This document shows, in pieces, positions 24,301 through 37,057 of a DNA stretch of 64,000 nucleotides; position 1 is the first letter of the stretch; the number at the start of each line of letters is the position of its first letter. The position numbers and the translations under genes were made by a program. The stretch spans positions 62,001 to 126,000 of the forward strand of contig RQOL01000876.1 of assembly GCA_013076295.1 (NCBI GenBank). Reading direction: 5' to 3'. Origin of the DNA: Sanderia malayensis. Lineage: Eukaryota; Cnidaria; Scyphozoa; Semaeostomeae; Pelagiidae. The notes under the pieces were generated by a model. The model did no database searches. It was not told where the DNA came from and was given only the letters and a program-made list of their open reading frames with translations.

Positions 24301-25380
24301 CCTGACCAACTTGGTCTCAGCGAAGTCTTATTTCTGCAATAATATCCGGCAGTCCAGACAAGATCGTACTTGCCACTTAAAGGAGGTGTATAGAAAACAT
24401 GTAGTCTCTCGAGTGGCCCTAAGATAATTCCAGATATACCAGGGCGAGAAGAGCTGATGTACTGTACTATTGGTACCCTTTTGTTTCTGATGACATGCTC
24501 TGCTTTTATAAGTTTCTGCCGTGGTATGACATGCCTTTACCATACCCTTTCAACTCCAAACTGCCCTTTTGTGGCACTAATGATACCCATCGCATGAAAA
24601 GTTTGATTTCCATCTATTGTTGCAATATTGTGATCAACGTTTTCAGCTATCCACTGAGTAAAACTGCTATCTGCATGTGAGCCCAAAATGAAATCTTCAA
24701 CATTTGTACTTTGTACAACATTTTGTTTAAATCATGTCACTTCATCATAAGAAACACTGAAGTCCATTCAATTCAGTGATTGCCCACTTTGAACCAATGA
24801 CATGGTCTATTTCTACACCTTAAACATAATGGTATTGGAGGAATAATTGACCTTGGTCGTGCAGCATACAACAAACATTGACCAATGCTGTTTTGCCTGA
24901 TAGATGATTTCACAATTACTTTTAAAAACTTCTGTAAGCAATGAGGAAAGATTGAGTTATTTTAATCTTGGTTTGAAATTTCCTCTATTGATGGATACTT
25001 CTCCATGTTACATTCTATGACCCTAATTTCAGACAAAATAACTTTAGCTGCTGTCTCTACAATACAATTAGCCTCATCTTCAAGTGTCACTCCTCTATCA
25101 TTGTGCCACTTCTCATTGATAATTGAACTTGTTCTTGTTCTAAAACAAACTATATTTGGTCTTCAATCAATTTCTGCAAAGTACAATGACTCTTTGTATC
25201 AATCAATGAGTTTCTGCTTTAGCCATTTATTACTATAAGTAGCGTCTCCATCTGCAAATTCCACCACTTTAAGTGCAAGTTCTTGTAAAGTATAAAGCTC
25301 TTGCTCTGCCTCATTTTCCAGCCAGAGACACAAGATCTCAAAGAACTCAAGCATAGCCACTTCTTGTTTTCAGATACAGT
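21347..25380 (-). pseudogene. Second Academ-like XPG/DDE transposase, with C-terminal Cys-rich domain
   Basis: It is homologous to the gene in the 4.7-10.4 kb transposon but is better preserved at its C-terminal end. From 25380 leftwards come an N-terminal part (DGDATYSNKWLKQKLID), WIAENVDHNIATIDG at about 24650 (first Asp region), TFDQPLW at about 24140 and MDSIGVMMKGSGLEESL (24040). A block ERTGNWVLHLAAVRRMITLF is at 23480 and TSEQRGLSRIKRDNSDL at 23100. A 405-codon open stretch (22905-21688) holds the XPG-like region: SNGDADTLIAST, then VADDTDVLILLLYH, then HAWSVCDTTSSIYGIGK. After one frame change a CXC-like domain follows (RCKCKLSP, SLCSCSKSGLKC, CRGDDCNN). Single stops separate long in-frame blocks near 23568 and 22933. 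I find no TIRs around it. Confidence 0.75.
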
Positions 25381-25399
25381 TCAGATGCAGGACACAAAT

Positions 25400-27185
25400 T
25401 GACTTTTATATTGGGAGAGTATCGGGAAAAGTTTTCAAATCTGCACTATGCGTAACCCTGGCCCTTACTAAAACTATAACTTTCCGCGCGTCGTTTTAGC
25501 TATTAACCAAAAAAATTGAACTTACGGTAACACTATAGCGGCGCTTTGAAAAAGGGCACTACAAACCGTGCTGTCAGTCAAAAGACATCTCATTCCCCGC
25601 GGTCTGATTTCCAAGCAGCTGGAAGCATTCACAAAGGAAGTTTGTCAGAAATCATGGATCGCGAAGCTGTGTGAGTAAAATTAGTAGCAAACACGATGGC
25701 CAGGGTGGGGTTGTTGTTAGATGAGCAGGCAAAGTAAGTTGTTACAGCAGTTAAGTTAATTAATAAGTGGTATTTTCAAGCAGCCACTTTCAAAACAAAT
25801 TTGAAATGAAACAGATAAGGAGAGCTGAAGGCGTGCGTTTTGCTCACAATACACATAGGCCAGACAGAAATTAAAAACATAAAGCTGCTACGGAACCACT
25901 AGTTTCATTTTTTGTCCATTTGGAATTTTGGAACCATTGTGCTTCAACAGAAAACTTGCAACACATCTCACTATGATAATAAATTGCTATGCAGAATATT
26001 GCGATTAGTTCTATCTTATTTCTCCAACTTCTACCCCGATGAAAACACGGTAGCAAATTGGCGTTCCAGCCAGACGTGATGTAAAAGTAATTCGTTTTGA
26101 TAAGACTGGACTGACAACAACTTACCAGCATCAGATATATCTTAAAAAGCCAACTCTGAGCATAAATAGTCCATGTAGATTCTGAAAACAACTTTGCATT
26201 CTCTCACACATACGGCATATGCGACTCCTCAGTCAAGTCAAATGCAAAAGTATATTTTATCTCAACACTGATAATCCCAGTTGTTTGCTTCCGCTCTCCG
26301 CCGTGGCTAATCGCCCTCCCGCAGTTTGACGTCACAACCAAAACTGCCCCAATTCCGACCCCAATTACTCCCCCCAAACCGCTTTCTAAAATTACGAACA
26401 AATTTTAAAATTTGTGAAAACACTTTAATATTTATGCCTTGGGATGCGATTTTCAATTAATTAGTTATTTATTGAGCTACACGGAGTGGAGCAAAAAGCT
26501 ACAATACACTTCAATACAAAAACTTGAAATGGGTCCTGGTTATTACGTCACATTTGTCGCAGTTGAAATGGCAAAATCGACGACTTTGCGGGCTTGTAAA
26601 AACAATTCTACTGGATCAATTTTCATTCTGGAAACGGTTTTGTGATCAGTTCGAATAGGTTTACCATGAAATGCAAAAAGATCATATCACTTTTTTTGAT
26701 TGCAGTAGGCCTTTAATTAAGATACGAGTTGTTAGTCAATGAAAACAAAACAAAACGTCTAAATAAACAAAACATGTTTAACAAGGTTAAATTGAACGAA
26801 TAAAACACAACAGGCTGTAAGGCTTTAACTATTATTTCAAATAACTACCGAGTTAACCCAGGGGGCACCAGAGACGTAACTTTTGGGAAGGTGGGTTGGG
26901 GTGTTCAATCCTTGGGGGGTACTTTGAATTCTATGCTGAGTTATACAGTGTGCAGTCTTTCAGCAACTATTGTCATTCACTTAGCAGCTGGGTTTCCCAA
27001 AAAACTCTCTGATTTTGCTGTTTTCTTCAAATTTTGTATGTCGTAGTAGTATGTAAACTTGAACTTCTACTAACCTGGAATCTAAACTTCGTATTACTCT
27101 AAAAACTGTTCAAAAACATATGTGAAAGCAAGTAAGCATAATAGTTTCAAACAATACCTTAACTCTACTCTCTTTGCTATTATAT
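25400..27185. other. No gene recognised
   Basis: About 1.8 kb of AT-rich sequence. The longest frames (for example 25871-26191 and 26204-26401, minus strand) show no family motif and no repeat partner in the window. Confidence 0.5.
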
Positions 27186-28750
27186 TCAGATCTTATCAAA
27201 GCCAGGTGAATTTAACACAAAAAAGAGAACCTCTTCTCTAAAACCCTCATACCCAAAGAGTGCATCAGAAACAGGGAATATCAATCTGTTTATGCATGTA
27301 TTCACTGAACGTTTACAATGATTGTCACCATGCTCGAAGACAATTCATGGTTTGGGGGAAAATCTAAGAGGTGGAACATCTTCACTCCCAGTTACAAAGG
27401 CTAAAAGATCTGAAAGTGTCACAATATTCTCCTTCGCATTTCTATCAAATGCTTGCAATGCTCCTGGTATGTTACCTAGCTCTGCATCCTCCAAAAAGTG
27501 ACTCCAATTGAATAGTATATCTTTCTCCTTTTCAATACATTTGCTACCTTGTTCTGACATTTGCGGCACAAAAACGTCATCCATAATCTCAGCTGTGAGG
27601 CTTTTCTGTTCAAACTGTAGAAATTTTCGGGCATCACTTCGATGTGCCCTCAGAAGATTAAGAACTCCAAAAATTCTCAAACCATCAACAAATTCATTTA
27701 TTTCCAGAATACTTTGCAACACTGAATGATGTAGATCTTCTATAAGAATGTAGTCCACAACAGGTGGTGTGAGAAATCTTGAACCAGTTGCACCATTAAG
27801 AATTGCAAGTGCACATGTGACCCCATACATATGATAATCCTGCCATCAGGCCATCCATATTATGATGAGCAAACAACCGACTAGAATTCTCTTTACAAAC
27901 AAAAAGATTTGACATGTGCATGTGTTTATGTAGCAAGGTAAGCAGCTCTCTTGTGGGCCCACCTTCATCTTCACCTGGTCCTCCAATGAACTGGGCCTTA
28001 GCATAACCATTTCCTGTATCTGCATTTAAATCAATTCTGTTCAGCTTTTTTGGACATCTTGCAAAGCAAAGCCTCTCCTCTCCTAAAAATTGAAAGAAAC
28101 TTTACTTTTAATATTTAGCCAAATGATCAGTCCTATTAAAACATCGAGTCCTTTGATGAGTCAATATAGCACTCTCCAGAATAGGAATTTTAAATTTCCT
28201 GAAATCAAAAAGCTGAAACTAAATAATCATCATCATATCAATAAACACCAGAGCAAGCAAATGTTTTCACCTATTTTCACTAAAATCAACTGAGTCAGTT
28301 CTAAAATATCTCAAAAAGCTTAATGTTAAGTGGAGGGTTATGTAAGACAAAACTACCTTGAATCTGAAAGTGTAATCTTCCTCCTGTAATACTCTCTTTG
28401 GAACCAAAAGCTGCAATTCTTCAACAAAAGTGGATGAAGTTGCCAGCTGCTGAACCTCTTTTCTAGTATCATCAGCATCTGAGTAATCTGAACTTGTCAA
28501 TTCTATGATATTTTGGTACTGCTGCTGCACATATTGATATGCAGAGGAGTTTTGATTTGCACAAGGTCCTCAGGAGTTAACAAAAATATTCAGGAATATT
28601 ATTTGTTGAATCTTTTGGGCTTGACTTCAGCGGTGTTCCAATTTTTGAAAATTCACTGCTGCAAACAGGACAACGAACAGCTGAACCATTACCAGTTTTC
28701 AACCACTCTTGAATGCAGAATTTTCAGAATTTGCTGAAGTAATGAAAATT
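27186..28750 (-). pseudogene. HECT E3 ubiquitin ligase (G2E3-like), two or three lesions
   Basis: HECT ligases carry ubiquitin on a C-lobe cysteine. On the minus strand an upstream exon contains a zinc-like CPVCSSEF (28660). Another (28530-28357) ends FRFK at a GTAGTTTTG donor. After a 274-bp intron with acceptor ATTTTTAG (28083) the HECT N-lobe begins: AQFIGGPGEDEGGPTREL. A frame change occurs near 27840, then YGVTCALAILNGATGSRF and DLLAFVTGSEDVPPLRF follow. A single in-frame TGA at 27345 precedes an otherwise intact C-lobe, including VNTCINRLIFP with the catalytic Cys and an NSPGF end, stopping at 27186-27188. The phase across the intron does not join cleanly, so another indel may be present. 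Confidence 0.75.
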
Positions 28751-29049
28751 ATTTGCCCAAACAAGAAAAATTATTTCCCGAGATAATGAAATACTAAAGA
28801 AATAATAATATTAACAAAACAATGAATGGAAACAACCGAGGTTATTTGCACTAATAATGATAAAACTACTTATTATAGAAATATAAAAAATAATTCTACA
28901 ACTGTGAAATAACTATTAGGAAATAGTTTTGGCGGTGTTGACACCCCATAGGAACATCACTAATTAAACGTGGGAATTCAATTCTACTCATTATGAAGTT
29001 TGTTGCAAAGTAGTGAAGATCTTTATTTTGGTTCTCTGAAGTCATGTCA

Positions 29050-29700
29050 TGTGGCAGTTACCACCGGTTCCTCTAAGAGACTTCCCACTCCTCACAGCAT
29101 CCACAAGTTTTCTGTTGAAGTGACAATCATGTTTTTGTAACATATTTATTTTCCGTGTGTATGACAAACACATGCCAACTTTCTGTAATCTTTTCTTACA
29201 CTGAAATAAAAACAGTTTTGTGTAAAGCAGCCGCCTGAATTATTACCTGCTCTTGGTATTTAATAATTTACTTTGTTTCAGACACTGGGTTAAACCTCTA
29301 CTTGTAACATACCTTTTTGGTTACTCCTCCCTCTGTAAGAATTACTGTCGTCAGTCTTTGCACCAAACTCAATTCTTTGCAGTGTGATTGCATGAGAATT
29401 CCGTATACCATTCCAATTCGTTTTATGATCATTTGTTCTTGCAAATTTACTGATGAGTAATTTCGGCAACAAATCAGCGAAAAAATGTCAAGAAGTTCTG
29501 GACATCTATTGTGGATTTCATTCAAAATCATGTTCCAGTCGAAATTCAATAAATCCTCGGTGTTTTTTTATGTTAGGCATGATGGTGACTTTGATTTGCA
29601 GAGCTCTTCAAGACAATCATTGATGGCATCCTTTGTTTCCCCATATTGCCGAGGATAACGTTTAGCACTTTAGAGTATTATCAGCGATGTCTGAAGTAAG
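29050..29700 (-). pseudogene. DUF6589-type gene, N-terminal fragment
   Basis: Minus-strand frames at 29650-29290 read AINDCLEELCKSKSPSC, then WNMILNEIHNRCPELLDIF and EQMIIKRIGMVYGILMQSHC. These match the N-terminal pattern of the DUF6589-type proteins whose later parts occur at 18.9 and 41.2 kb. A downstream piece near 29160 (MLQKHDCHFNRKLVDAVRSG) fits the next conserved block. The conserved later domain is not present here. The call rests on family pattern only and is less certain than the other two copies. Confidence 0.45.
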
Positions 29701-31850
29701 AATTTCTTGAGAAGCCTTCTTTCAGCTCACCCATTTCATAATCTGATAACTTGTAGGTCACTTGCCAACATTTGGAGCATTCCTTTTATCGTAAAAGCCA
29801 TCAAATCAGTCTTTAATAAAGTTTTCTGCATTATAAAATTAACAAAACAAGAAAGATTTTGATAGTTGTAAGCCTTTTTCTTTGTCGACAGCAGTCACTC
29901 TTGTCATGGCAGGTCCATTCTGCATGTCAGCAGGTCATTATTGTTCAAATGCAAATTCATGAACAGCTCTAAGATACATGATTTAAATGCATAGTTGAGC
30001 CATTCTTAAATTTGCATTTTAACAATGCTAACCTGTTGAACTGCCGACCTGCAGAGTGGGTCTGCCGCTCTCATTAGCCCTGTTGTAAGAGAAATTGCCA
30101 GAGCTTTCCATCACTCTCGTAAAATTGCGATTTCAATGAAATCTCTTAATGATAAATAAGTTTAAGGTTTAGATAAAATGTTTAATTTTCATTTCATCAA
30201 GCTTTTAAACAAAATGTGAAAAACAGCTCTAATTATCACTCGGGAAGATTACAAATATCAAAAGAGAGTAAAATGTATGCTTCTCTTCGGTTACTTATGT
30301 ATCATTGATGGGATCATAAAATGACGCACTTGTTTGATAGGAATGAGCTGGATATATAGTCCAGAGGGTGAAGGGGGAGTAATACCACCCAACCTGGGAA
30401 TTTTCGGGACAGCGTTTTTCTAGATTACTTTTTGCGTAGAATATGAATCTGGGTGTTGATCGACAATTTTGGGGGGCTTCTTGATATTTTGGGGGGTTTA
30501 TGCTAAAATTCCGGGATTTTTACAACTGAAAAGTATATATAGAGAAGGTTTGTACTGTTGCTTGTTTAATGCTAAAAAGTACAGTCCTATGTCAAACACA
30601 CATATATTTTACCAAAGGGGTCAGTTTGTGTGATGGGGGCTTTTAGGGGATCTGTGTGCAAAAATTTAAAAATCAGTATTTGAAGCGCTTTAATACATCC
30701 AACTAGCGTTTCCGATGACAATCTTTAAAAACCAAATATCAAAGGCGCATTGCATTGACAGGGTTTCATTGAGCGCAACGAAAAATAATTCATCAAATAA
30801 TTTACAGTCTGTCTGCTGTGAATATTCTTCACTTTCGCATCCTGCTGTGCTTCCACATTTTGTCACATCCTTGACAATTCATCAAAGAATTCTTTCATTA
30901 CTATTTTAATATAAAGCGCTGGTTTGTTTCACGAAGAAGCTGGATTTTGTCTTTGATCACTGGCTGTTGCAAGGTGTGATATGATTAGAGTTCCGTCGCC
31001 CTGAATGAGACAATTGTGTTTTTGTGAAATTTCCGACTGTGTAATCTTGAATTTTAATGTGAAAAGTTTGGGGTCTAATTATTTGCAAAAGCGCGCAAAA
31101 ATATTATGCTGACGACATTTCTTGTGTCTTTGTTAAGTTTTCTTGTTTTATTTAGAGCAGATAATTTTTTTAAACTTTTCGATGTCGAATGAAAAAGTAA
31201 GTACATTCAAATTTTATTGCGTTGTTTTCCTGAACCTCCACTTTCTTAGTCATATTCTTGGCCCTCTTTTGACTGAAACAAAAGATAATGTCGCGACATG
31301 TTCTCTTTTCTTTCAAAAGTGAATATTTGAAAAAACCTGAAGAATGGGGTGTGCAGTTTTTATCCAGGGGTTGTTTATAAAAAGCGCTGTGATTGGCCTA
31401 ATGGCGTCTTGACTGAGATGCCTCTTGTGTGCCCGATTTTCTTGAGTTAAGTTCCGAAATAAAAACATGCTGCTGTGAAGCTTTAAGGTTTTGAGTGTCC
31501 GCTGTGGAGGTGTGCATTGTAATTTCAGTTGTCCAAGTAGGGTGACGGCCTTTGTTTGTCAGGGCAAAAAGTTGCTTGCGGCGATATTGCTCATGTGAAT
31601 AGCAAAAAGCACCAGCAAACAGACAATACTATAAGGAATGTTGCTGTAATAAGTTGTTTTTATTAACAAGTTGTAATGAGCTGGGAAATATAATTCTTAC
31701 TGAAATCGTCTCCTTCAGGGCAAAGGGACTCTATCTTACATTTTATCTCCTTTACGAATCGGCAATTTTTATCAAACGTACTGAACTTAAACTTTGACTG
31801 ACTAGAATGGTTCTCCTGCATAAAAGTTTTTAAAGTATCAATTCTTTTCG
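29701..31850. other. No gene recognised
   Basis: About 2.1 kb. Short frames (for example 30715-30909) have no family features. A GGGGGG-rich, ATTTTGGGGGG repeated patch lies near 30460-30500. No repeat partner in the window. Confidence 0.45.
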
Positions 31851-32072
31851 TAGGAATGCTCGATCGACTTTTGGAATGCTAAATAGCCGAAAACCTGAAA
31901 AGAACTCAGGCGTGTATCATTCATTACAATCATCTATCGATTGAAAATCCAGTGACCCCAGGGACATTACGTTCATTGTCCATGTTACCAGAAATTTATA
32001 AAAGCAATTTCAGTCCTTGGAGAGAGGCGTTCTAGGCCAAAACTTGCAGGAAGAAAAGGGCCATCACCACCA

Positions 32073-34312
32073 TTGAAGAGGGAGAGGCGATCAAGAGGGA
32101 ATCTGGGTGTCTTGTTTTTAAAAAGATGCATGAAGTGTACTTCCTCGTGCAACCTGAAAGTGAAAGGTAAAAAACAAGATCTCAGGGTGCTGCAAAAACA
32201 TTCTGCCTGTCGGATGGTGAAGCATGCAGCAGAATTACAGAAAGATCAGAAAATGCTCCTGGCACTCAAAGATCAAGACTTGATTGCTCGAGAGTTTAAA
32301 ATGCATCCACAGTGTCATAAAGAATACATGAGGGTTTGTGGCAAACAGACCTCCAGTGCAGATTCAACAGAGGTTATCAATGAAGATGAAGATAGAACCA
32401 CTGCCTCTCAGAAAAATGTGACTCATTTTAAATCTGTGTGCACGTTTGTTGAAGAACATGTTGTCAATGGAAGCCAATCTGTTTCTCTGAAATTTCTCAC
32501 AGATATGTGTGGATTTGATAACGAAGATAGTCCACTGCGTGCTAAAGTGAAGAAGAGACCAGAACAAAAATTTGCTGAAAAGATTGTTTTCGCTCTCTTT
32601 GCTTAACACGAGTAAGAAATTGTTGTTGATAAAAAAACGCTGATGGCAAGAACAATGACTTCTTTAATTAAGGACAGTAGAGCCTTCGTTTTAAAAGAAG
32701 CTGCATCAATTATTAGATCCGAAATTATAGAAATGATAAATGCAGACATACCTTGGCCACCAATGCCCGAAGCTCTATCCTTAAAAAGCAGGCAGCCACC
32801 AGAAATTGTGACTGACTTTCTTACAAGCATTATCCATGCAACACATCACTCACCAGGGGAGGATGTGAAGCACTATGCCAATTCGATATCAAGTGATCTA
32901 GTTCATGCAGTTTCTAAGGGTAACTTCTTAACAGAGAAACACGTTCTTTTGGGTACTGGTCTTCACAGCCTAACTGGCCAGAAAATACAAGTAAAGCTGC
33001 TGCGAAAATTCGGTCACTCCATCAATTATGACAGTGTCAGGATGATAGAGACTGCTCAAGCTGAGATGGCGCAACAGCTGAGATCGTTGCAAAACCCACT
33101 TCCCCTTTTACCTGCAAATGAACTTGGCCGCGTAATTACGTTCTTTTGGTGGGACAATTTTGATTGCAAAAAGGAAAATACAATTGGGAGCCTGCAAACA
33201 ACACATGGAGTTGCATACCAAGAAGCATCCGCAAGCTCAATCAAACAGTCAAGCAGTTTTTCAATTGAAAATTCTAACCACAGATCTGTTACTTTTGCAC
33301 AATTCGATTTTGCCAAAAGAAAGATTACTCGGCACCGAAATCCTAAATTTTTTTAAGCCAGCCCAGCAATGGAGATTGAAAAAAGTAATGCAGACAAACA
33401 AACTAATTTGGGAGGTAATGAGAAGATTCACCCTCGTACCACAGAGAAAAGCAAGGTCTGCTGGATGGATTGTTCAAGTATTTGGAAAACCGAATTTCGA
33501 GCCTACAAGAATTATTTTTATTCCTCCAATAAGGCAACCAATAACCGAATACAGCACACTGATCGAGTGCATTCATCAGTTGCAGAGGCTTGCACATTCA
33601 GCAAACATGACATACAGGCAGATCTCGGTTGATGCTGGTACTGCTGAAAAATTTGATCATGTTATCTGGAATAGTCCTATCGAATTCGGAGATGTAATCA
33701 TTCATAGTGGAGGATCTGCACGCCATGATGAAGTTTTTTGGCACTATTGGAAAGCTAGTCACAGGGAGTGGTTTTGAAGAAATGGTGTATCAAGCAGAGC
33801 TATGCACGTCTGGCGGCATTAAAGGGGTTCTTATTGGGAAGCGTTTCAACAGGAGCTGGATGATCCACGAATGCTTTGCAGAAGCGATTGAACGGCTGTT
33901 TTGCGAAGCATTCGTTAAAAAAACACAACGCAATCTAGAAAGCAATCTCACAAGGTGGATGATCCGGCGCAGATTGATGTGGGTTCAATAACAAATGACC
34001 CACTTTCAAACCGTACGAAAAAATGTACAACAGTTTCAAAGATCGCTGCTCTCAAGGAGAATTCGTCCTCACTCCGCAATTTTGGTTGATGTATCAAGAA
34101 GCAGTAAATAGACAACACAAGTTTCATCTATCCATCAACACGAATGATTACTACTTACAGCTGCAGTCCTGGAGAGAATCGTTACTCTATTGCTTTGCGT
34201 TGAACAAGCAGAAATATTCACAGTATGGAGCTTACTATTGTAAGATTTTAGACAACCTTGATTCAACACATCCTGGTGCAAGGAATAAAACTAGCAATAG
34301 CAAAAACTAAAG
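32073..34312 (+). pseudogene. Third Academ-like XPG/DDE transposase, 5' part
   Basis: It is homologous to the 5.7-kb transposon's gene and can be aligned block by block. An N-terminal Cys/His segment (CMKCTSSCNL, then DQDLIAREFKMHPQCHKEY) corresponds to CNFCGK...DLIAKELKYHECC there. Next come WPPMPEALSLKSRQPPEIV and LTEKHVLLGTGLHSLTGQK. WWDNFDCK (about 33150) and QISVDAGTAE (about 33620) carry the candidate first Asp residues. GEDLHAMMKFFGTIG at about 33705 keeps a DxH-type motif. There are frame changes near 32610, 33350 and 33700. The gene breaks off at about 34312 within the block aligning to YARYGSFYE and resumes at 37058 after a Penelope-like insertion. Confidence 0.75.
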
Positions 34313-37057
34313 TGCCCCACATCCCTTTTTGAGGATGGCGGGGTGTGCATGCATTGATTGGCGTGTACCTGGATTGGATGCATTATTCTGGAAATCTGGT
34401 ATTAGTGAAAGGGCTTCGGAGAGCTTATTTTAAAATCCTTTACAGCAATAGGAGTTCAAGTTCAACAAATAAGTAGTTCATTCATTTAACAGTAACAAAC
34501 AATGTTATATTGTACCTTTCATCTAAAAGTATAAAATTTAGAAACAAATTTATCACAAATTACTGCAAATATAATTTGTTGATGGAAGAGAAAGCACACC
34601 TCTCAAATATATTAATCCCTAAATGGTAGAACCTGTTTTGGGAAACCCCGTACAAAAAAGCAGGGTTTGATTGTTTTCCATGAAAATTTATTTCAACTTG
34701 CAAGCACACTCATTTTTATAAGAAAACAGTTTAATAACTTTCAACAATGAAAAAACTACATAACAGAAAAATATTGTGTGAAACTTTTGAGAAAGTTTGA
34801 AATGCTTTATGTTGCAACTGAATTAGTTGGAATGCTGAATGTGAAATATTTAAACTATTCTTCAACGTCAATTACAGTGTGCATATTATTTCACTTATGA
34901 CTTGACTTGCAAGTTGAACAAAGTGAATCAAGACAATTTACAAGATATTTTATACAAGAGAGAATAGAGTATGTAAATCTTGTGAAATTGCGAAGAAACC
35001 TTCATAATAATGGTAAAATCTACAAAAATAATGAAATTGCACAAATGTAATGCACCAACAGGCTCAGTTTATAAATAGTGCAATAAAACCGAAGCATCAA
35101 AATGGCGACTGAGATTTTACCGACTAATCACTTCACTGCCGTTGAATGCAAATAAATCAGGAAAAATAATTGATCTATTGCTCTCTTATTTAAAAATATA
35201 TAAAATCGATTTTGTATCAAATGTATAGCCTACCAGACAATCAAACTTGTAAGTAGAGATACAACGACCTATTTCTTTTGACAAAGCCCAGCCCAGGTAG
35301 AATAGAAGGCCACTAGGCCTTACTAACCCTTTGCAATCGCCCACAGGAGGCAAAATGTTCCCTTGTCTTTTTCGTCAAAGGCAATAAACTTTTTCAGCTA
35401 CTGATTCCAAGAACCAGAAAGCAGAATTGCTGTGTCTCCTTCTTTCACAGCATGCAAACACCACGGCAAACAACACAACGCGGTGCCATGCCCGTTTCAC
35501 TTCAAACCTGTTTTACCTGTCTGACAACATTCCAATTGAGGACGAAAAATGTGGAAAAATTTACACAGATTCTCTATATCTCCTGCGGGGTACACTATCA
35601 GGCCCCGCTTTGATGCAGGGCAATAATATGAGTCATCACATACGGCAACACACATAGTTTTATATAGTAAAAGCATTATTTTACAGTAATATTTCAACCC
35701 ATATTTGTCGAGGTCGTTATCAAACTAATAAAATATCAAAATACATTCGTTATGTTAAGGTTAATTTTAAGAATCTGACGAAAAAGTGGCTTCCAAGTGT
35801 TTGTATATACTGAGAGCCCATTGTCTCGATTTAAAATCTTCAATGTATTATTAGATTCTGCCTCAACTCGTAATTTATTTATTTCCAATGATTCTCTAAT
35901 CTTCCTTTCATAATATTTGTCGGAAATTTTCAATGTTTTTGGATGGAACCAATCCAATTGGCCATGGCATTCTCGGCAATGCTCAGTCGCTCCTGATGAG
36001 TTCCACAATACTTTCATGCTATCTGTTTGGTTTTCAATTGAACGAGTCAGAACCTTTTTCTTTGTTTCACCAATGTAGGATCCACCACATGAACAATTCA
36101 GTTTGTATACTCCAGGATAGCTGTTTGGATCAAGATTACTTTTGTAATTGCATAGGATTCTTTTTAGGGACTTGCCAGCTGTAAATGCAACTTTGTATCC
36201 TTGTTTCTTGAATTCTTTGCGTAGTTTTGGACCAATTTTCGGAACCCATGGTAATCTCACAAACTTTTCCAGCATTTCTGTATTGACATTATTATCTTCA
36301 GGTTCACGTTCCCGCGTCGATTCTATTATGTTATCAAGCATTCTTCTGTCGTGTCCATTTTCAACAAACATGTCTATAAGAAACTGAATTTCTTTATCAA
36401 TAAACTGTTCAGAGCAGATTCTTTTAGCTCTAGCTAAGAAGCCTTTGAAAATGCTGCTAATCATGTTGGGATTTACGTCTGAATCTGGTTTGACCTGCAC
36501 ATTTGTAATAGCGTCTTTTCGATGTATATCAAATTGATACTTCCCCGTCTTAGCGTTCATTATTTTTACGTCAAGAAAATTAATCGAATTTTCTTCTGTT
36601 TCATACTCGACAGTGAACTGAATTGCTTTGTCTTGCTTGTTTAGAATACAAAGAAACTGTTCTGATTCAGGTTTACTTTTAAATCTTGAGTGTGAATCAT
36701 CTACATATCTCTTGAAAGATATAGGTGGTACACCAGCAGTCAGTGCTTCTTTTTTGGCTTTAAGCTCGATATGTTGTAGATATGCTTCAGCTATCACCAC
36801 CATCAATGATAGTCCAATAGGCCCTGCATTTTTTATAACTCGAATTTGGTCGTTATATAAGAAGTAACATATGCTGAGACACAGTTCAGTTTATGGATGT
36901 CTGTTAACGTTAATTTTGTTCTTGTTTTAAGATCATCTAAGTCTTTATTAAAAAATATCCACAATGACTTTTATCGCTTTGTCAATTGGTACTGAAGGAT
37001 ACAGATTAACGGCATCAAATGGAACTTGTATTTCTTCCGGATCAATGTCCCATAATC
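34313..37057 (-). mobile_element. Penelope-like retroelement inserted in an Academ-like gene
   Basis: The plus-strand Academ-like gene stops aligning at about 34312 and resumes at about 37058 (IFNLASGRPLPPEIS). The 2.75 kb between them lies in reverse orientation and encodes a Penelope RT/endonuclease. The element is 5'-truncated, since its reading begins inside the RT next to the right junction. Its 3' side (35735-34320) is about 1.4 kb of AT-rich non-coding sequence. About 100 codons of the host gene appear missing at the junction, so the boundaries are approximate and the insertion may have come with a deletion. Confidence 0.75.
35736..37057 (-). pseudogene. Penelope-like RT with GIY-YIG endonuclease
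   Basis: Penelope-like elements combine a telomerase-related RT with a GIY-YIG nuclease. On the minus strand the RT motif A FDAVNLYPSVPIDKAI is at about 37000. Motif B AGPIGLSLMVVIAEAYLQ is at about 36810, and motif C FKRYVDDSHSRF (YVDD catalytic pair) at about 36700. After a linker come the GIY-YIG parts VYKLNCSCGGSYIGETKKK at about 36090. An open stretch of 356 codons covers motif B to the end (36806-35736). Two frame changes lie between motifs A and B. The EN C-terminal part (HCRECHGQLDW) is present. It is truncated before RT motif A, which is usual for 5'-truncated copies. Confidence 0.9.
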
